Of a stretch of 64,000 bases of DNA, positions 35,841 to 46,805 are shown one piece after another (the first letter of the stretch is position 1; every line of letters starts with the position of its first letter). The position numbers and the translations under genes were made by a program. The notes below the pieces were generated by a model. The model saw only the letters and a program-made list of their open reading frames with translations. It had not been told where the DNA came from and did no database searches. The stretch comes from Membranipora membranacea (taxonomy: Eukaryota; Bryozoa; Gymnolaemata; Cheilostomatida; Membraniporidae). The stretch is taken from positions 3,286,001-3,350,000 of the forward strand of contig OU612067.1 of the NCBI GenBank assembly GCA_914767715.1, given 5' to 3'.

Positions 35841-37835
35841 AATGAATGTGTGATTAATAATCTACATGTACTTTGGATTGTAATAATCAATACAGTGAGA
35901 AGAGTATCACATTGTGCAGGAGGTATTGTTAGAATCTTAACATCATACTGGCATTTATGATTCTCAAATGGAAACAAGGGAGTTGCATACTCCTATCATG
36001 CCAAAAATAATTCGGATATTATTATCGGCCAACACATTATTATTTGCAATAGAGCTAATCCTAATTCCTAGCTATCTCGAATTAACCAATAATGAGAGTC
36101 CGAGTTAGGTAAATAAGGAAAAGAGAAATTATATTCAGCCAATAGTAAGATTAGTAATTTATGATCATAAAATTGAATTTGTTCTTGAGTTTTGAGAGAT
36201 GTTGTCAGCTGCTTTGCATAGCACATACCAAAATGATTTTTTTATAGATGCTAATCATGATTGGCTTTGCATTGCATTCTGGAATACTCATGCGTAGCTG
36301 TCCCAAAGCCTTAAAAGAGTTCAGAGGAGATCTTATCTCATACTCTCCGTGCAAGATTCAGGGTAAACTCTGAACATCGGATCTGGAAAAGCAAAGTCAC
36401 CCGGCCCACAGGAACAAAATCATATATTATGATGATTACACTATGCCAACAATTATAATTATTTATACAGCCTTCTGAACTCAGCTGGATGATGTCAACT
36501 GTACTGACATTCTTTTTGAATGTTTTGACTTTTTTACAAGACTTCTTGCATTCACTAAGCTATCCCAGACCGGTGTCCCATAACCATGGACTCCTTGACA
36601 TAACAAATAGTTATCTACCCGTTTTCAATTTTCTGTTCTTCCGTATCTTGACAGCACAAAGATCAATTATGGAATTTACTCCACCTGAGGCTAAAGCCGC
36701 AAACCAATGGAAATTGGGTAAGTTCTAACAGAAATATGTGTGATCCTAAAATGATATAAGGCTTACCATGAAATGGATTACAATGTCTTGGCTCACTTTA
36801 CTAGTCATTCATGCAAGCCTGTTTTCAAAGCAAGCATCCTATCGAGGCTATAATCACTTGCGCATATGAATCTTTTAAAAAATGTTTGTCATAAAAATCA
36901 CAAACAGACACATTGCATACAAAAACTAAACTAACTAAACAAAATTAAACAAAAGCTAAAACACCTTCACTAACAGAGCATCTCATTTGTAGGCAATTTG
37001 TCTTCAGTGACCGTTGGTTAATATAAATAATGTTGCGGTCATCTGCAGTTTATGTTGCCCTGTGATAAAATATTATTTCAGTGTGAAAATTTATCTCAGA
37101 AGTTCATGGTTTGTCATCCTTGTTTTTTCTGCTTTTGTTCATCAAAATGTCAGGATTTCTCCCTTTGACACACCTACAATGCAAGCAAACGGCCTAGAAA
37201 GCTAATTGGTTTTGTGGCCACTTGAATGGAGTTTCTCGTCAAGAGCATCTACTGATGGTTTACAAGCGGGCCCATAGAAGTAGTATATGTTGGCAACCGT
37301 GGCAGCGGCCCACCAGACCAGTCCTATTGACTAGTTTATTGGTTTTAGTCCAATCGAGGACACCCTCCATATCGGTTAACAGGTATTTCCTTTCTATTGA
37401 TCATGGTCATGTGTCATTATGTGTATTGATCTTGATTAGGCTGTGGGTTTGTTGGGCCCTTGAGGGGCTGCCACGAGTATCCCTCAGTGTTAAGATGTAG
37501 GAGAGTCACCAAAAAGCAGAACAATGAAACCCAACACAAGGGAAGACTGACCACCAGGACAAACGCAACAAACCAAGCAAAGAACCAGCAGACAGTATAT
37601 ACTGCCCTGAGCTGGAAAAACACTTTAACTGACAATTCTTTGCATAATTGGATTATTTGTAATCATTGGCTTCTGCCCTAAAAAATATTTTCCATCTATC
37701 TTTTTCCTATAACAATTTTATTGGAATATCAAAATTTCGAATTCATATTGTTTGCTTCTCTTTGTTTGACTTTAAATTGCCTCTCCTATACATTAAGAAA
37801 AAATTCTCAGATACTATGTTATGCTTGCTCAGGGC

Positions 37836-37976
37836 AGTATAGTATATAGTATATAGCATATAGTGTACAGTATACAGTTTACAGTTTACAGTATAAAGTA
37901 TAAAATATATAGTATGTTATAGTATATAGTATATAGAATATCGTATATACTATGTAGTATGTATTATAGAAGGTGG
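37836..37976. repeat. Imperfect (AGTATAT)n microsatellite
   Basis: Dense AGTATATAGTATATAG-like sequence with CAGTTTACAGT variants over about 140 bp. Confidence 0.9.
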
Positions 37977-38907
37977 CAGTTTACCCATGGACAGTGCCAG
38001 GTCAGTATGCAGATTTTGAATTTCTGCGATAGTATCCAATATTTCCTGCTGATAGCTGCAGATATAGATCTCTTCTTGACCCTAGATCTTCGCCAGAACT
38101 CCTTGGATTGAGCTGATGAGTTAGTTAATATATGATTTCTGTCGAACTTTGAGCAGTGTCTGTTGTTGGATTAGAATCAATTAGACAAGAAGATTAAATG
38201 TTCCGTCAATATTTTTCTTACCTTGACTATAGCCTGAAGGTTTTCAATGAGTCCGTAAATCTAATGACTCAAAACGAACTTATTACGGTTACCAAAGTAC
38301 ACAAACCACCTTAATACATAAATAAAAGCTTTGTTACAGTGCATTGACGTCAGATTACATTACTACCCATAAGGTAAAGAACTCATTGTATAACAGAACA
38401 TCATTCTATGTCACTGGCAAATGTTTTTTTTCAAATTCATGGGAACCCAAGCATTGAAAAAAAAATGAACCTAGACTTTTGGAAACACAGGAATACTAGC
38501 ACACATGCAGTGATTATCAGGCAAGCACAGGCTATCATAGATTTGGCTGATAATAGGCCTACCAGTGACCCTAAGGTTGATATTTCAAGTGTACGCTTTA
38601 GGTTGGATCATATGAAAACTCTAACTTTACGCAGAGGCAGGTAGCTTGGTAGTTTAGTAACAAGTATGTAATAAAATCAATTCTAATGCAACTCATAAAT
38701 TTCGAATATCACTCAAGGTTCACAAACCGATAGTTGGGCTTAAACAGACTTGCCAACCTAATTTTTCCAAAATGAATACAAAAATTTGCAAAATGCTTAA
38801 AAATGAGTACAAAACTCCAGGGTGCCTTAAATGACCAGAAAACGCCCCAAAAAAATTCTATTATCACAGTAAGTAGTCCTTAGTAGCGTAGGAGTGCAGA
38901 TCACTCA

Positions 38908-38985
38908 ACATTAGTCTTTTTCCCTTTGCGTTGTAAGGTGCAATCTGCTAATAATAAATGAGAAATTGTTTGTAACCTAGCCTGT
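38908..38985 (+). mobile_element. Fragment related to the TTAA MITE
   Basis: GTCTTTTTCCCT, AAGGTGCAATCTGC and AATGAGAA follow in the same order as the 3' third of the 16653-17029 element (about 16950-17020). The terminal GGTTGCCCT is not preserved, so this is a degraded or recombined copy. Confidence 0.6.
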
Positions 38986-39670
38986 CTGACAAGACAGGCT
39001 ATTTGAAACCTATCCTCCTCCTGCCTATCCTCCCTGGTTTGCCCTTGAAACACTGGGTCAGGAGATCTGAGTTATCTCACCCCAACAAGGAGGTAGACAA
39101 CTTTGTTACTCTGATTAAAGAAAAGTTGAAGTTGGCAGAACCACCATATTCTACAATGGATTACTAGTTATGTTGTGTCTCATTGAAGAAAAGTTGCAAT
39201 TTGGCTCATGCAAAACTTGGACAGGTAAAAAGTCAACTGTAAATCAACATCATGGTTTTCTGCAGCAAATACCAGATTTTTAGTCTATTATTTAACCATG
39301 ACAACCAAGTAAACACTAAAGATAAAAGATGCGTTTTTGATTGCCTAATTAGATGAACAGGCGTTTGGAAAACCATAAATGAGTACAACTAGCGTTTTGC
39401 GTTTAAAACTCAATCAGTGTCAAATAAGCGTTTACAAACGCTTTATGCGTACAGGTTGGCAAGTATGGCTTAAACAGGAACATTGCTCAGAAGTATGTAT
39501 GGAAAAAATCACTGACACAACGTAAAGCTGCAAAATATGCTGTGAGTGTAAGTGTCTGTTCAGTTTTGAACAATAGAATGCCTTATCCTTTTCTCAATGT
39601 TGCAAATAACAAGATGGCAAAACAAAGGAAAAAACACACTATGTATCTATTTCTTTCATGATATAAACAC

Positions 39671-40620
39671 CAGACCTGGGTCCAAGTCATCGCAAGTCAA
39701 GTCAAGTCATTGTCGATGCTAAGTCAAGTCAAGTCAATTGGTGTCTATTTTCATCCCCATCAAGTCAAGTCAAGTCAAGTCATGATTTTTGTAAGTCAAG
39801 TCAAGTCAAAGATGGGTGACTTACAAGTCATGGCAAAGTCACGCTTATTAACCGTGAAAATCAACTCGGAATCTATTTCAATCCCGGGTGACTCCAAATC
39901 GTGGAGGAGTTAGTTAGGTCCTCAGGAGTTGCTCTACTAATCAGGATTTGCTCCCCTCCCCACAAACGAAAGAAGGTATGGGTGTGTACACAATTCAGCA
40001 TTTTTACTTCATTGTATATATGTACCTTTATTGTGTCAATGATGACAAATGAAATGTTTCATGCTGTTGTGAGAAGCACAAAAAGAAAAAGTGTGAAACA
40101 TCCTTAGACTAGAAGGATTTCTGTCTGATGATGATGATGATGTTGATGATGATACAAGCAGTCTTCCGAATAAACCTGCACTATATGATCAGACTATATT
40201 AATATTGCATCATGGGATACATTTTTCATTTTACTGATTGCAAGACAACAAGAGAAGACAACTAATATGTAAGGCAGGAACTCTGACTACTTACCCATAG
40301 CTGATAAGTTGGGTTTTCTGTTTCGGAGTTGGGGTTTCAGAGTTGGGGTTCTCAGTTATGATTATCCTTCCTATATCTCTTTCTACATTATGTTATAAAA
40401 TTTCACACATTGACTTATGTTGACTTGACCAAAGTCAGGACAACTCCCAAGTCAAGTCAAGTCAAAGTCAATTTTTCGTTAAGTCATGTCAAGTGTTATC
40501 TATTTGTTTTCGACATCAAGTCAAGTCAAGTCATAATTTTGTTAAGTCAAGTCTAGTCGTGACTTTGAGTTGACTTGACTTGAAGATGACTTGACTTACC
40601 ATGACTTGAACCCAGGTCTG
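39671..40620. mobile_element. Non-autonomous hAT-type element carrying (AAGTC)n arrays
   Basis: CAGACCTGGGTCCAAGTCAT at the left end is matched, with one mismatch in the first 20 bases, by the inverted right end finishing at 40620. The 8-bp direct repeat ATAAACAC flanks it (39663-39670 and 40621-40628). CAG-starting TIRs with 8-bp duplications indicate the hAT superfamily. Both sub-terminal regions consist of AAGTC pentamer arrays in opposite orientation (to about 39835 and from about 40450), around a ~600-bp unique core with no transposase ORF and a (GAT)n run near 40127. Confidence 0.9.
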
Positions 40621-41000
40621 ATAAACACCCATATTAATCTCAACCTTTCCTTCATTGTCTCTATCAACTCTAAACAATGGTCATAAAGTTTAGCCATGCT
40701 AGTCTCACTGTAAGAGCCAGTTTGTATATTAACTATGTATTTTGTTCATGGATCAAAACAGCCATGCATAATACTGACAAAAACTTGACAGAACAGGTGG
40801 ATGAGTAAAACAGTACATCATCTACCGGTGAATTGAAAAACCTTTACAGTCAGACGGAAAAAATATCGTGCATGAGAGGTGTGCGATATGTCTATCATTG
40901 CGTTCATCAAAGCAGCAGCCTTAATGTTTACAAACAGATCAATTAGGTAGAGATTAAAACTATTATGTCATCAAACCTGACTCTTTGGTGACTGATTAAT

Positions 41001-41606
41001 TTATGTTTCATCATGTTTAGGTCCTGGAAACTCATCGAATGATATCATACCATCTTTATCCTTGTCTATAACTGACATAAGCTCAGCAACTGAATCTTCA
41101 CTGTTGATGGCATTTGAGGGCACTGTCAGAGATTTACTCTTAAAATACTTCACCAACTACAAAAAGAACATTAGAAAGTCAAAGAAATGACTGAGGTTAG
41201 CGAAGAATGCACAGAATGTTGAATTAGTTCAAAGAGTAGGCTATCGCCCAATGTTCATGATCCTTTGCATAATTCATGTGCAAACTCACTGACCCTCAAG
41301 CTGTCGTTCCATGTTATAAGCAGCAAACTCCGTAATATTGTGAAAACACATGTTCATGGTTCTTCAAGACTTCATATTTTTGCAGCTCATATAGTCAACT
41401 CTAAGTACAGCCCAAAATTATCTTTAGAAAAACTAGGAATCATTTAGTCCTATGTGCCAGCAGATGATGGATAACCTCACCTCATCAGGAGTGAGCTGTT
41501 CATCCTGGTCAGCATCGATGTCTTTGAATACATTCTGTGATTGAACATCGTCAGGAAGCAGACACAGAGCAATCACCAGAGCGCTCAGTAGAAATAGCTT
41601 CATCAT
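41001..41606 (-). CDS. Secreted two-EF-hand protein, FKBP14 paralogue lacking the FKBP domain
   Basis: Two exons in phase 0: 41606-41481 and 41156-41001, 93 residues. A signal peptide (MMKLFLLSALVIALCLLPDD) leads directly into EF-hand 1 (loop DADQDEQLTPDE). The intron falls where the FKBP14-like genes have their last intron. Exon 2 carries LVKYF, EF-hand 2 (loop DKDKDGMISFDE) and the C-terminus PKHDET. Similarity to the two FKBP14-like genes covers the leader, the EF-hands, the phase-0 intron after DE and the degenerate HDEL-like end. The exons coding for the isomerase are absent, and no FKBP remnant is visible between leader and EF-hand. Inference: a calcium-binding ER or secreted protein born by duplication and domain loss. 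A second Met follows the first, so the start is uncertain by one residue. The EF-1 loop has Glu where Gly is usual. Confidence 0.85.
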
Positions 41607-41699
41607 AAATGTATGTAATAACTGAACTCTTTTTCTAGGAAAATGAATGTTTACAGACAATCAACTTCTTCAAAAAGTTGAGTTAAATCCGTAAGGAAC

Positions 41700-41765
41700 A
41701 ACTCCGGACAATGTCTCAGCCGGACGGGCGACCGAACACCTCGCGCACACCCCGAAGGGACCGCG
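41700..41765. other. Isolated GC-rich patch of unknown origin
   Basis: About 65 bases (CCGGACGGGCGACCGAACAC and following) with many CpG dinucleotides in otherwise AT-rich DNA, about 100 bp upstream of the EF-hand-only gene. No match to known RNA genes is recognised by eye. It could be a CpG-rich promoter element or an rRNA/transposon scrap. Confidence 0.4.
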
Positions 41766-42409
41766 CGAGTATCAAAGTACAATAGGAATAGTTGTGCACA
41801 GTATTGTTACAGGGTGAGTGTGTGCTAAAAAACTTATTGCTTTCGAGGAATTTAACAATGTAATGACAAGAACTAGTGGAATGAAGAGAGTTGCTTGCCC
41901 TTATCATCAAAATCCAATACTCCAATCATAAGAACACTTGTTTTCTGGTCAAGCTAATTTTGCTTTTTTGTTTCGCAGATGATGAGGTTTCCAGTACTAA
42001 TCATAGTCATAATAAAAATAATCAATCATATTAATATTTATGCTTTGTTTCCATAACAGAGGGTTCATGAGGTCATGGATATTGTAGAGATCTTTCTTCC
42101 AAGGTGTCGACTATCAATATCTCCCGTTTATCATATATCCGGGCTATATGTTAGCGACATGGACATAGGCTTTCTAGGATGTCAGCGATTCCTTTTAATG
42201 CCTGCGTAAAAATAAATGCTTATGCGAAATGTAATAGCCAGTCACATGTGAGCATTTTAAATTCCCAGAATGCAATTTGTGTATTCAAATTAATCTCATG
42301 TTTGGCCTTAGCTCAATGCTATGTGAGTGCGTTGTGGGACATTTGTTGCTTTTTTCTTTTTTTTCCTTATACACTAGGTCTTATTTGACCGCCCTATTTA
42401 ACAGGCCCC

Positions 42410-42610
42410 CTTAAGTGCATGAAGCTTGTGTGGATGTCACCTACCCACCACCATCCACAAAGTCCCTACCAGTCGAACCTGCGGACCGGAAGGTCAGATC
42501 CCCTCCTCCCCCATTAGATAGCTGTCAAAATAACTGTACCCCTTTAGTCAACAACGACCTTTCCCCTCTGCAGTTGTTGGCCCTAAGAGGTTGGAAAATT
42601 GTTGTCCAAC
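42410..42610 (-). mobile_element. 3' fragment of the LINE type found at 15077-15990
   Basis: The strings CCTCCTCCCCC, GACCTTTCCCCTCTGCAGTT and GTTGGCCCTA parallel 15225-15310 in the same order and spacing. Only the GC-rich 3' portion is present. Confidence 0.6.
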
Positions 42611-42659
42611 TTGTTTATTTTCATTTTATGGGATTCCTCTAAGAAGATCCTCTAAGAAG

Positions 42660-42999
42660 ACAATCAAGCAGTAAAAGTATGCAGTAGCTGTGAATGAACG
42701 GAGTTGCTTGCTCTCATTGTACAACACATTTTTGTTAGATAAACATTCAACTGAAGTAGGTGACATATGGTTTTCAACATGGTGTTACACTCATAACTTT
42801 TAGGCTTCTTGGTCCACCACCTTCTAATTTTCATATTACATCCATCAATGTCTGTCTCCCTTGACATACTTTCAAGTTTCAAGGATAGATGCGAATAAAT
42901 TTCTAAGATCTAGACAGATGAAAAACGCTGCTACAGATTCTGTAAATTTCCTGGTATTGATGGGTGCATGATGGTCTCACCACTTGTCATAACATCCAG
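42660..42999. other. No gene recognised; holds a third copy of the 22-bp motif
   Basis: TGAATGAACGGAGTTGCTTGC at 42691-42711 repeats the motif seen upstream of two FKBP-family genes, here without an adjacent gene. The minus-strand frame at 42664-42882 is unsupported. Confidence 0.4.
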
Positions 43000-43390
43000 T
43001 TGATAGCACCGATATCATGCATGTAGTATATTATCTCCAAACTATAAAGGCCACTGGGCCTGACAAAAACTCTTTACAAGCAATCAAGGAAAACAAGCTG
43101 GTTTTCATCCCAATATTGGTGTATCTTGTAAATTTAGTCATTTAAAACTCTGTGTGCCAAGACTGCATAGAAAATTGCACAAGTGACACCCATCTTTAAA
43201 AAAGAGGATAAACAAAAGACTAATAACTATCTCTCAATATCAATCTTCAGCACTTTTTCGAAAATTATTGATAACATTTTTTGTAACCAGATCATTGATG
43301 TTTGAAAGACCAACTCAGTTTTAACTAACTGCCCGATTAGATTTAGAAGAGGCAGAATGCAGTACCCGTCTTCAAACAATGATATTGCAG
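43000..43390 (+). mobile_element. Degenerate LINE RT fragment
   Basis: Shifting frames give KATGPDKN, QAIKENKLVFIPILVYLVNL, AQVTPIFKKEDKQKTNNYLS and RFRRGR. These are the conserved pre-palm order of non-LTR reverse transcriptases (GPD, ...PIFKKG...NYRPIS, ...FRRG). Several stops. Family unclear. Confidence 0.65.
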
Positions 43391-43989
43391 TGCGACACCA
43401 CAATCAATTGACCTCGATGAGGTGTGTGGTCAAATTGTTAGGGCACCGACGGGAAAAGTAAGCTTTAGTGCTCTGTTGTCAGTGCCAAAAATCCCTTCTT
43501 CACCCGATAGGTGGGCTGCTGGTGTTTATCACAATAAATTTAATAAAGAATGCTGTGTGACACAGTAGGCATATACAGAGCGCTGTGTGTGAAACATTTC
43601 TTTATTTAATATCATTGACAAACAATCAACAACAATAAATATAAATCGCTTTGTTATCGATCTCCATAGCATATCTGCATTTCTGATCCTCTCAGCTGTG
43701 TACACGTTAGGCCAGCATCGCATGTTCTGTAAAAATAAACAAATATAAGTAAATTGTGGTGGAAAATCAACCTAGTGTCAGCATTGCAATCCGGGAGCCT
43801 TTTCAAATAAAATATGTCAAAAAAAACATTAGAAATAAAATGTGTCTAAGAACAGAACATAAAATTTTAATTTTATCACTCAAGCTTTTATATATATATT
43901 CCATGTTTATTCTGGAGAAGAATAAGTCCTTAGGACTTGTACCCAGAAAACAGAAAAATTGATAAAAATATGGTGTAGAATTAAAAAGA

Positions 43990-46805
43990 CATGTAACTAA
44001 AAATCAAGAACAATGACAGGTAAAATAACAACGTACACGCAGGCATTAATTAGCAGTAAAACATTACACAAGTTGATACACAATAGCTAGGAAAAGAAAA
44101 GTTAGAACAATGTAGCAGTAGGCTAAAATGAAATGATAAGAACTGACTCATTAATTGAGAAGTTTGAGGACGTGGCTCCGAGTGGCATTTTTGAATGTAG
44201 CAAGGGATTGACTCAACTTAACATGATTGGGTAATTCGTTAAACTTCTGAGCACCGAAATTAGCTAAAGCAAATCTAAAATTTTCCTTGGATAGTCTAAA
44301 CCCAGAACTTTTAGCAAGCCGAGTTTCACTAGTTAATTTCTCGGGGAGCAGATTGGTATCAATTATTGGGACTAAACTATTAACAATTTTATAAAACGTC
44401 AGCAGATACAAATATTCGAAACGCAAAGTTAAAACAGGGATGTTGTAGGTCTTTCGAGTATTATCTTTAGAACTGTTATAGTCTATAATTTTCAAACATC
44501 TATTCTCAATTTTTAAAAATTCTTTTTTGTCATAGTCGTTTGTGGTAAATAAAACAGGAGAGCTGTATTCCAGATTAGAACGTATAAGTCCAATGTACCA
44601 AAGCTTAGCTAATTTAGCTGTCAGGAATTTTCTATTACGTTGAAAGTTGGTGTCTATTGGATAAAGTTTTTGTTTAATTTTACTGGTATGAGATTTAAAA
44701 TTTAATTTGTTATCAAGAATCACACCTAAGTACTTAATTTTTTCAGATTGTTTGGTAATGAGATTATTAAATTTAAGTTCCGGAGGTTTGATGTTACGTT
44801 TATTAGAAATGGTCATGACATCCGTTTTACCGCTGTTTAGAACAAGGCAATTTTCACTGTACCAACTGGGTGCTTGATGAATGCTTTTTTTCCATAAGTT
44901 TTGTGGAAATGTCTGGGTTTTCCCCACTGGTGACTAGTAGGCAGTCATCAGCATATAGATAACAATTTTTGAGCTCCATCAGATCGTTAATAAACATGAT
45001 AAACAGGAGTGGTCCAAGTACAGACCCCTGCGGCACACCAGTTATAACTCGACTGCATTCAGATACACAACCATTAACTTTCATGGCCTGCTCTCGACTT
45101 GAAAGATAATTTTTAATTAAATTTGATGCATTAGAGTGGAAATTGAATTTCGTTAACAGTTTACTGGCAAGGATCTTATGGTTTACGCAATCAAAAGCTT
45201 TACGGATATCAAGTGCAGAAACTGTGACAAATTTTGACTCGTGCTTTGACAGCAGGGAACGAAATTTGTTGACTAGTTGAGTTAAGATTTGATCAGTGGA
45301 TGTTCCATTTCTGAAACCAAATTGGCGAGAGGCTATTTGATCATTAATTTCCAGGTAATCACGAATTTGGTAATTTATTATCTTTTCTAGGACTTTACTT
45401 AATATTGGCAATAGCGAAATTGGTCTATAATTATTTGGCAAACTTTTCTTGCCACTTTTGAAAATTGGAATTACTAAGGCTTTTTTCCACACATCTGGAA
45501 ACTCGTGACATTTAAGGCTCAGATTAACAATATGTGTCAATGGATTCAGAATCAAAGGCTCTAGGATTTTATAAATAAAGGCAGGGATCTGATTTAATCC
45601 CCCAGTTTTACGTGATTTCAATGTGTGCAGATATTTAGACACCTCACTCGATGTAATTTCTTGAAAAGCAAATTTTGGAAAACTGAAAGCTTTATCATTA
45701 TCAAAGCCTGAGTAACTTTTATTAGACAATAGTTTAGCCTCTTCATTGAGATTGGCACCAATGCTAGAAAAATACCTATTTAGACATTCAGCGATCACTG
45801 GGCTTTCAGAAGTGTTGCAATTTTCAGATTCAATTTCTTGAATGACATTATTGCCTTGATAATTTTTACCTTGGAAAATTTTGATTTTTTGCCATTGGTC
45901 TAATGTTTTATCATTAAGAACTGCTCTCATTGCTCGCTTTTTGGCATCTCTTACTGCATTTGTTGCCTTGTTACGGATTAAACGATAATGCTCCCAGGCA
46001 GTAGAATTTTTATCAAATCCCGTCTCAACAAACTTTTGATATGCATCTTTTTTAAGGCTTGTTAGTTTAGATGCCACTGGACACTTCCAACAAAGATTGT
46101 TTTTCTGCTTTAAGCGTTGGGTTTTAAATGGTGCAAACTGCTCCACCAATAATTCTATTTTTGATTCTAAAATATCTGCTGCTTCGTGAACACAGTGAAC
46201 ATTCTCTACAATATTAAAATCGAGAGATTTCGCACTATTAAAAAACTCAAGATCATCAAAATTTCTGAAATCTCGCTTAGTGACATAAGTAAAGCCGGCC
46301 TTAGGCCTTTTTAGATTAACTTTCATTTGAATTGCAAAATGATCACTAATATCACTTTTTATAACCTTGTGTTCAGGTACTAAAATTTGAACATTTGAGA
46401 AAAGTAAGTCGATCGTAGTATTGGAATCTTTAAAACATCTAGTATACCCTCTAACGAGCTGTTCATGTTGATGAAGTCTCATAAGGGTTTCAAGATTTTC
46501 TTTCGCTTGTGAATTACCGGACCAGTCAATGTTAAAATCACCTATAATTACAGTTGGCTTTCGTAAATTGTGAGCATCCAATAGCTTTTCAAAATTACAG
46601 GAAACATCGGTGCTTGCAACACAAGGTGGATTGTAAACAAGGATCAAACAAAATCTAGACTCAGCAATAACAATTTCGATGCATAGAACTTCGGTCCCAC
46701 CATGTGAAGTCAAATCAACTTTTTCGAATTTTATGTTTTGTTTAACATAAACAGCCAGCCCGCCACCACGTGAAGTCAAACCCCTATCCTTACGAATCAA
46801 TACAT
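43990..46805 (-). mobile_element. LINE with APE endonuclease and RT, one frameshift, 5'-truncated
   Basis: The first frame (46800-44854, 648 aa) starts within the endonuclease (SRGGGLAVYVKQN), passes GDFNIDW and SDHFAIQM, then the RT with NYRPISLLPILSKVLEK, SALDIRKAFD, TGVPQGSVLGPLLF and LYADD. At a seven-A run near 44885-44891 the frame shifts, and a second ORF (44927-44151, 258 aa) carries the thumb and C-terminal region (IKYLGVILDNKLNF, IENRCLKIIDYNS). A single indel would rejoin them. The endonuclease N-terminus is missing. Domain order and motifs fit the Jockey/CR1 supergroup; the exact clade is not determined. The 3' end is not sharply defined, between about 43980 and 44150. It is the source family of the 1-291 fragment and lies in the intron of the Cys-rich gene. 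Confidence 0.9.

Larger units (their letters stand above)
35841..39660. other. Intergenic, no confirmed gene
   Basis: A possible short exon, ATG at 36669 to a GGTAAGT donor near 36718 (reading MEFTPPEAKAANQWKLG), could splice to an in-phase acceptor near 37151. The product would be only about 31 residues, so I do not call it. The frames at 37222-37681 and 38408-38644 have no recognisable domain. The region also holds an AGTATAT-type microsatellite and a MITE scrap. Confidence 0.4.

Noticed and set aside
36669-37200. Possible two-exon gene starting MEFTPPEAKAANQWKLG
   Set aside because: The donor is good and an in-phase acceptor exists, but the product is ~31 residues with no leader or domain.
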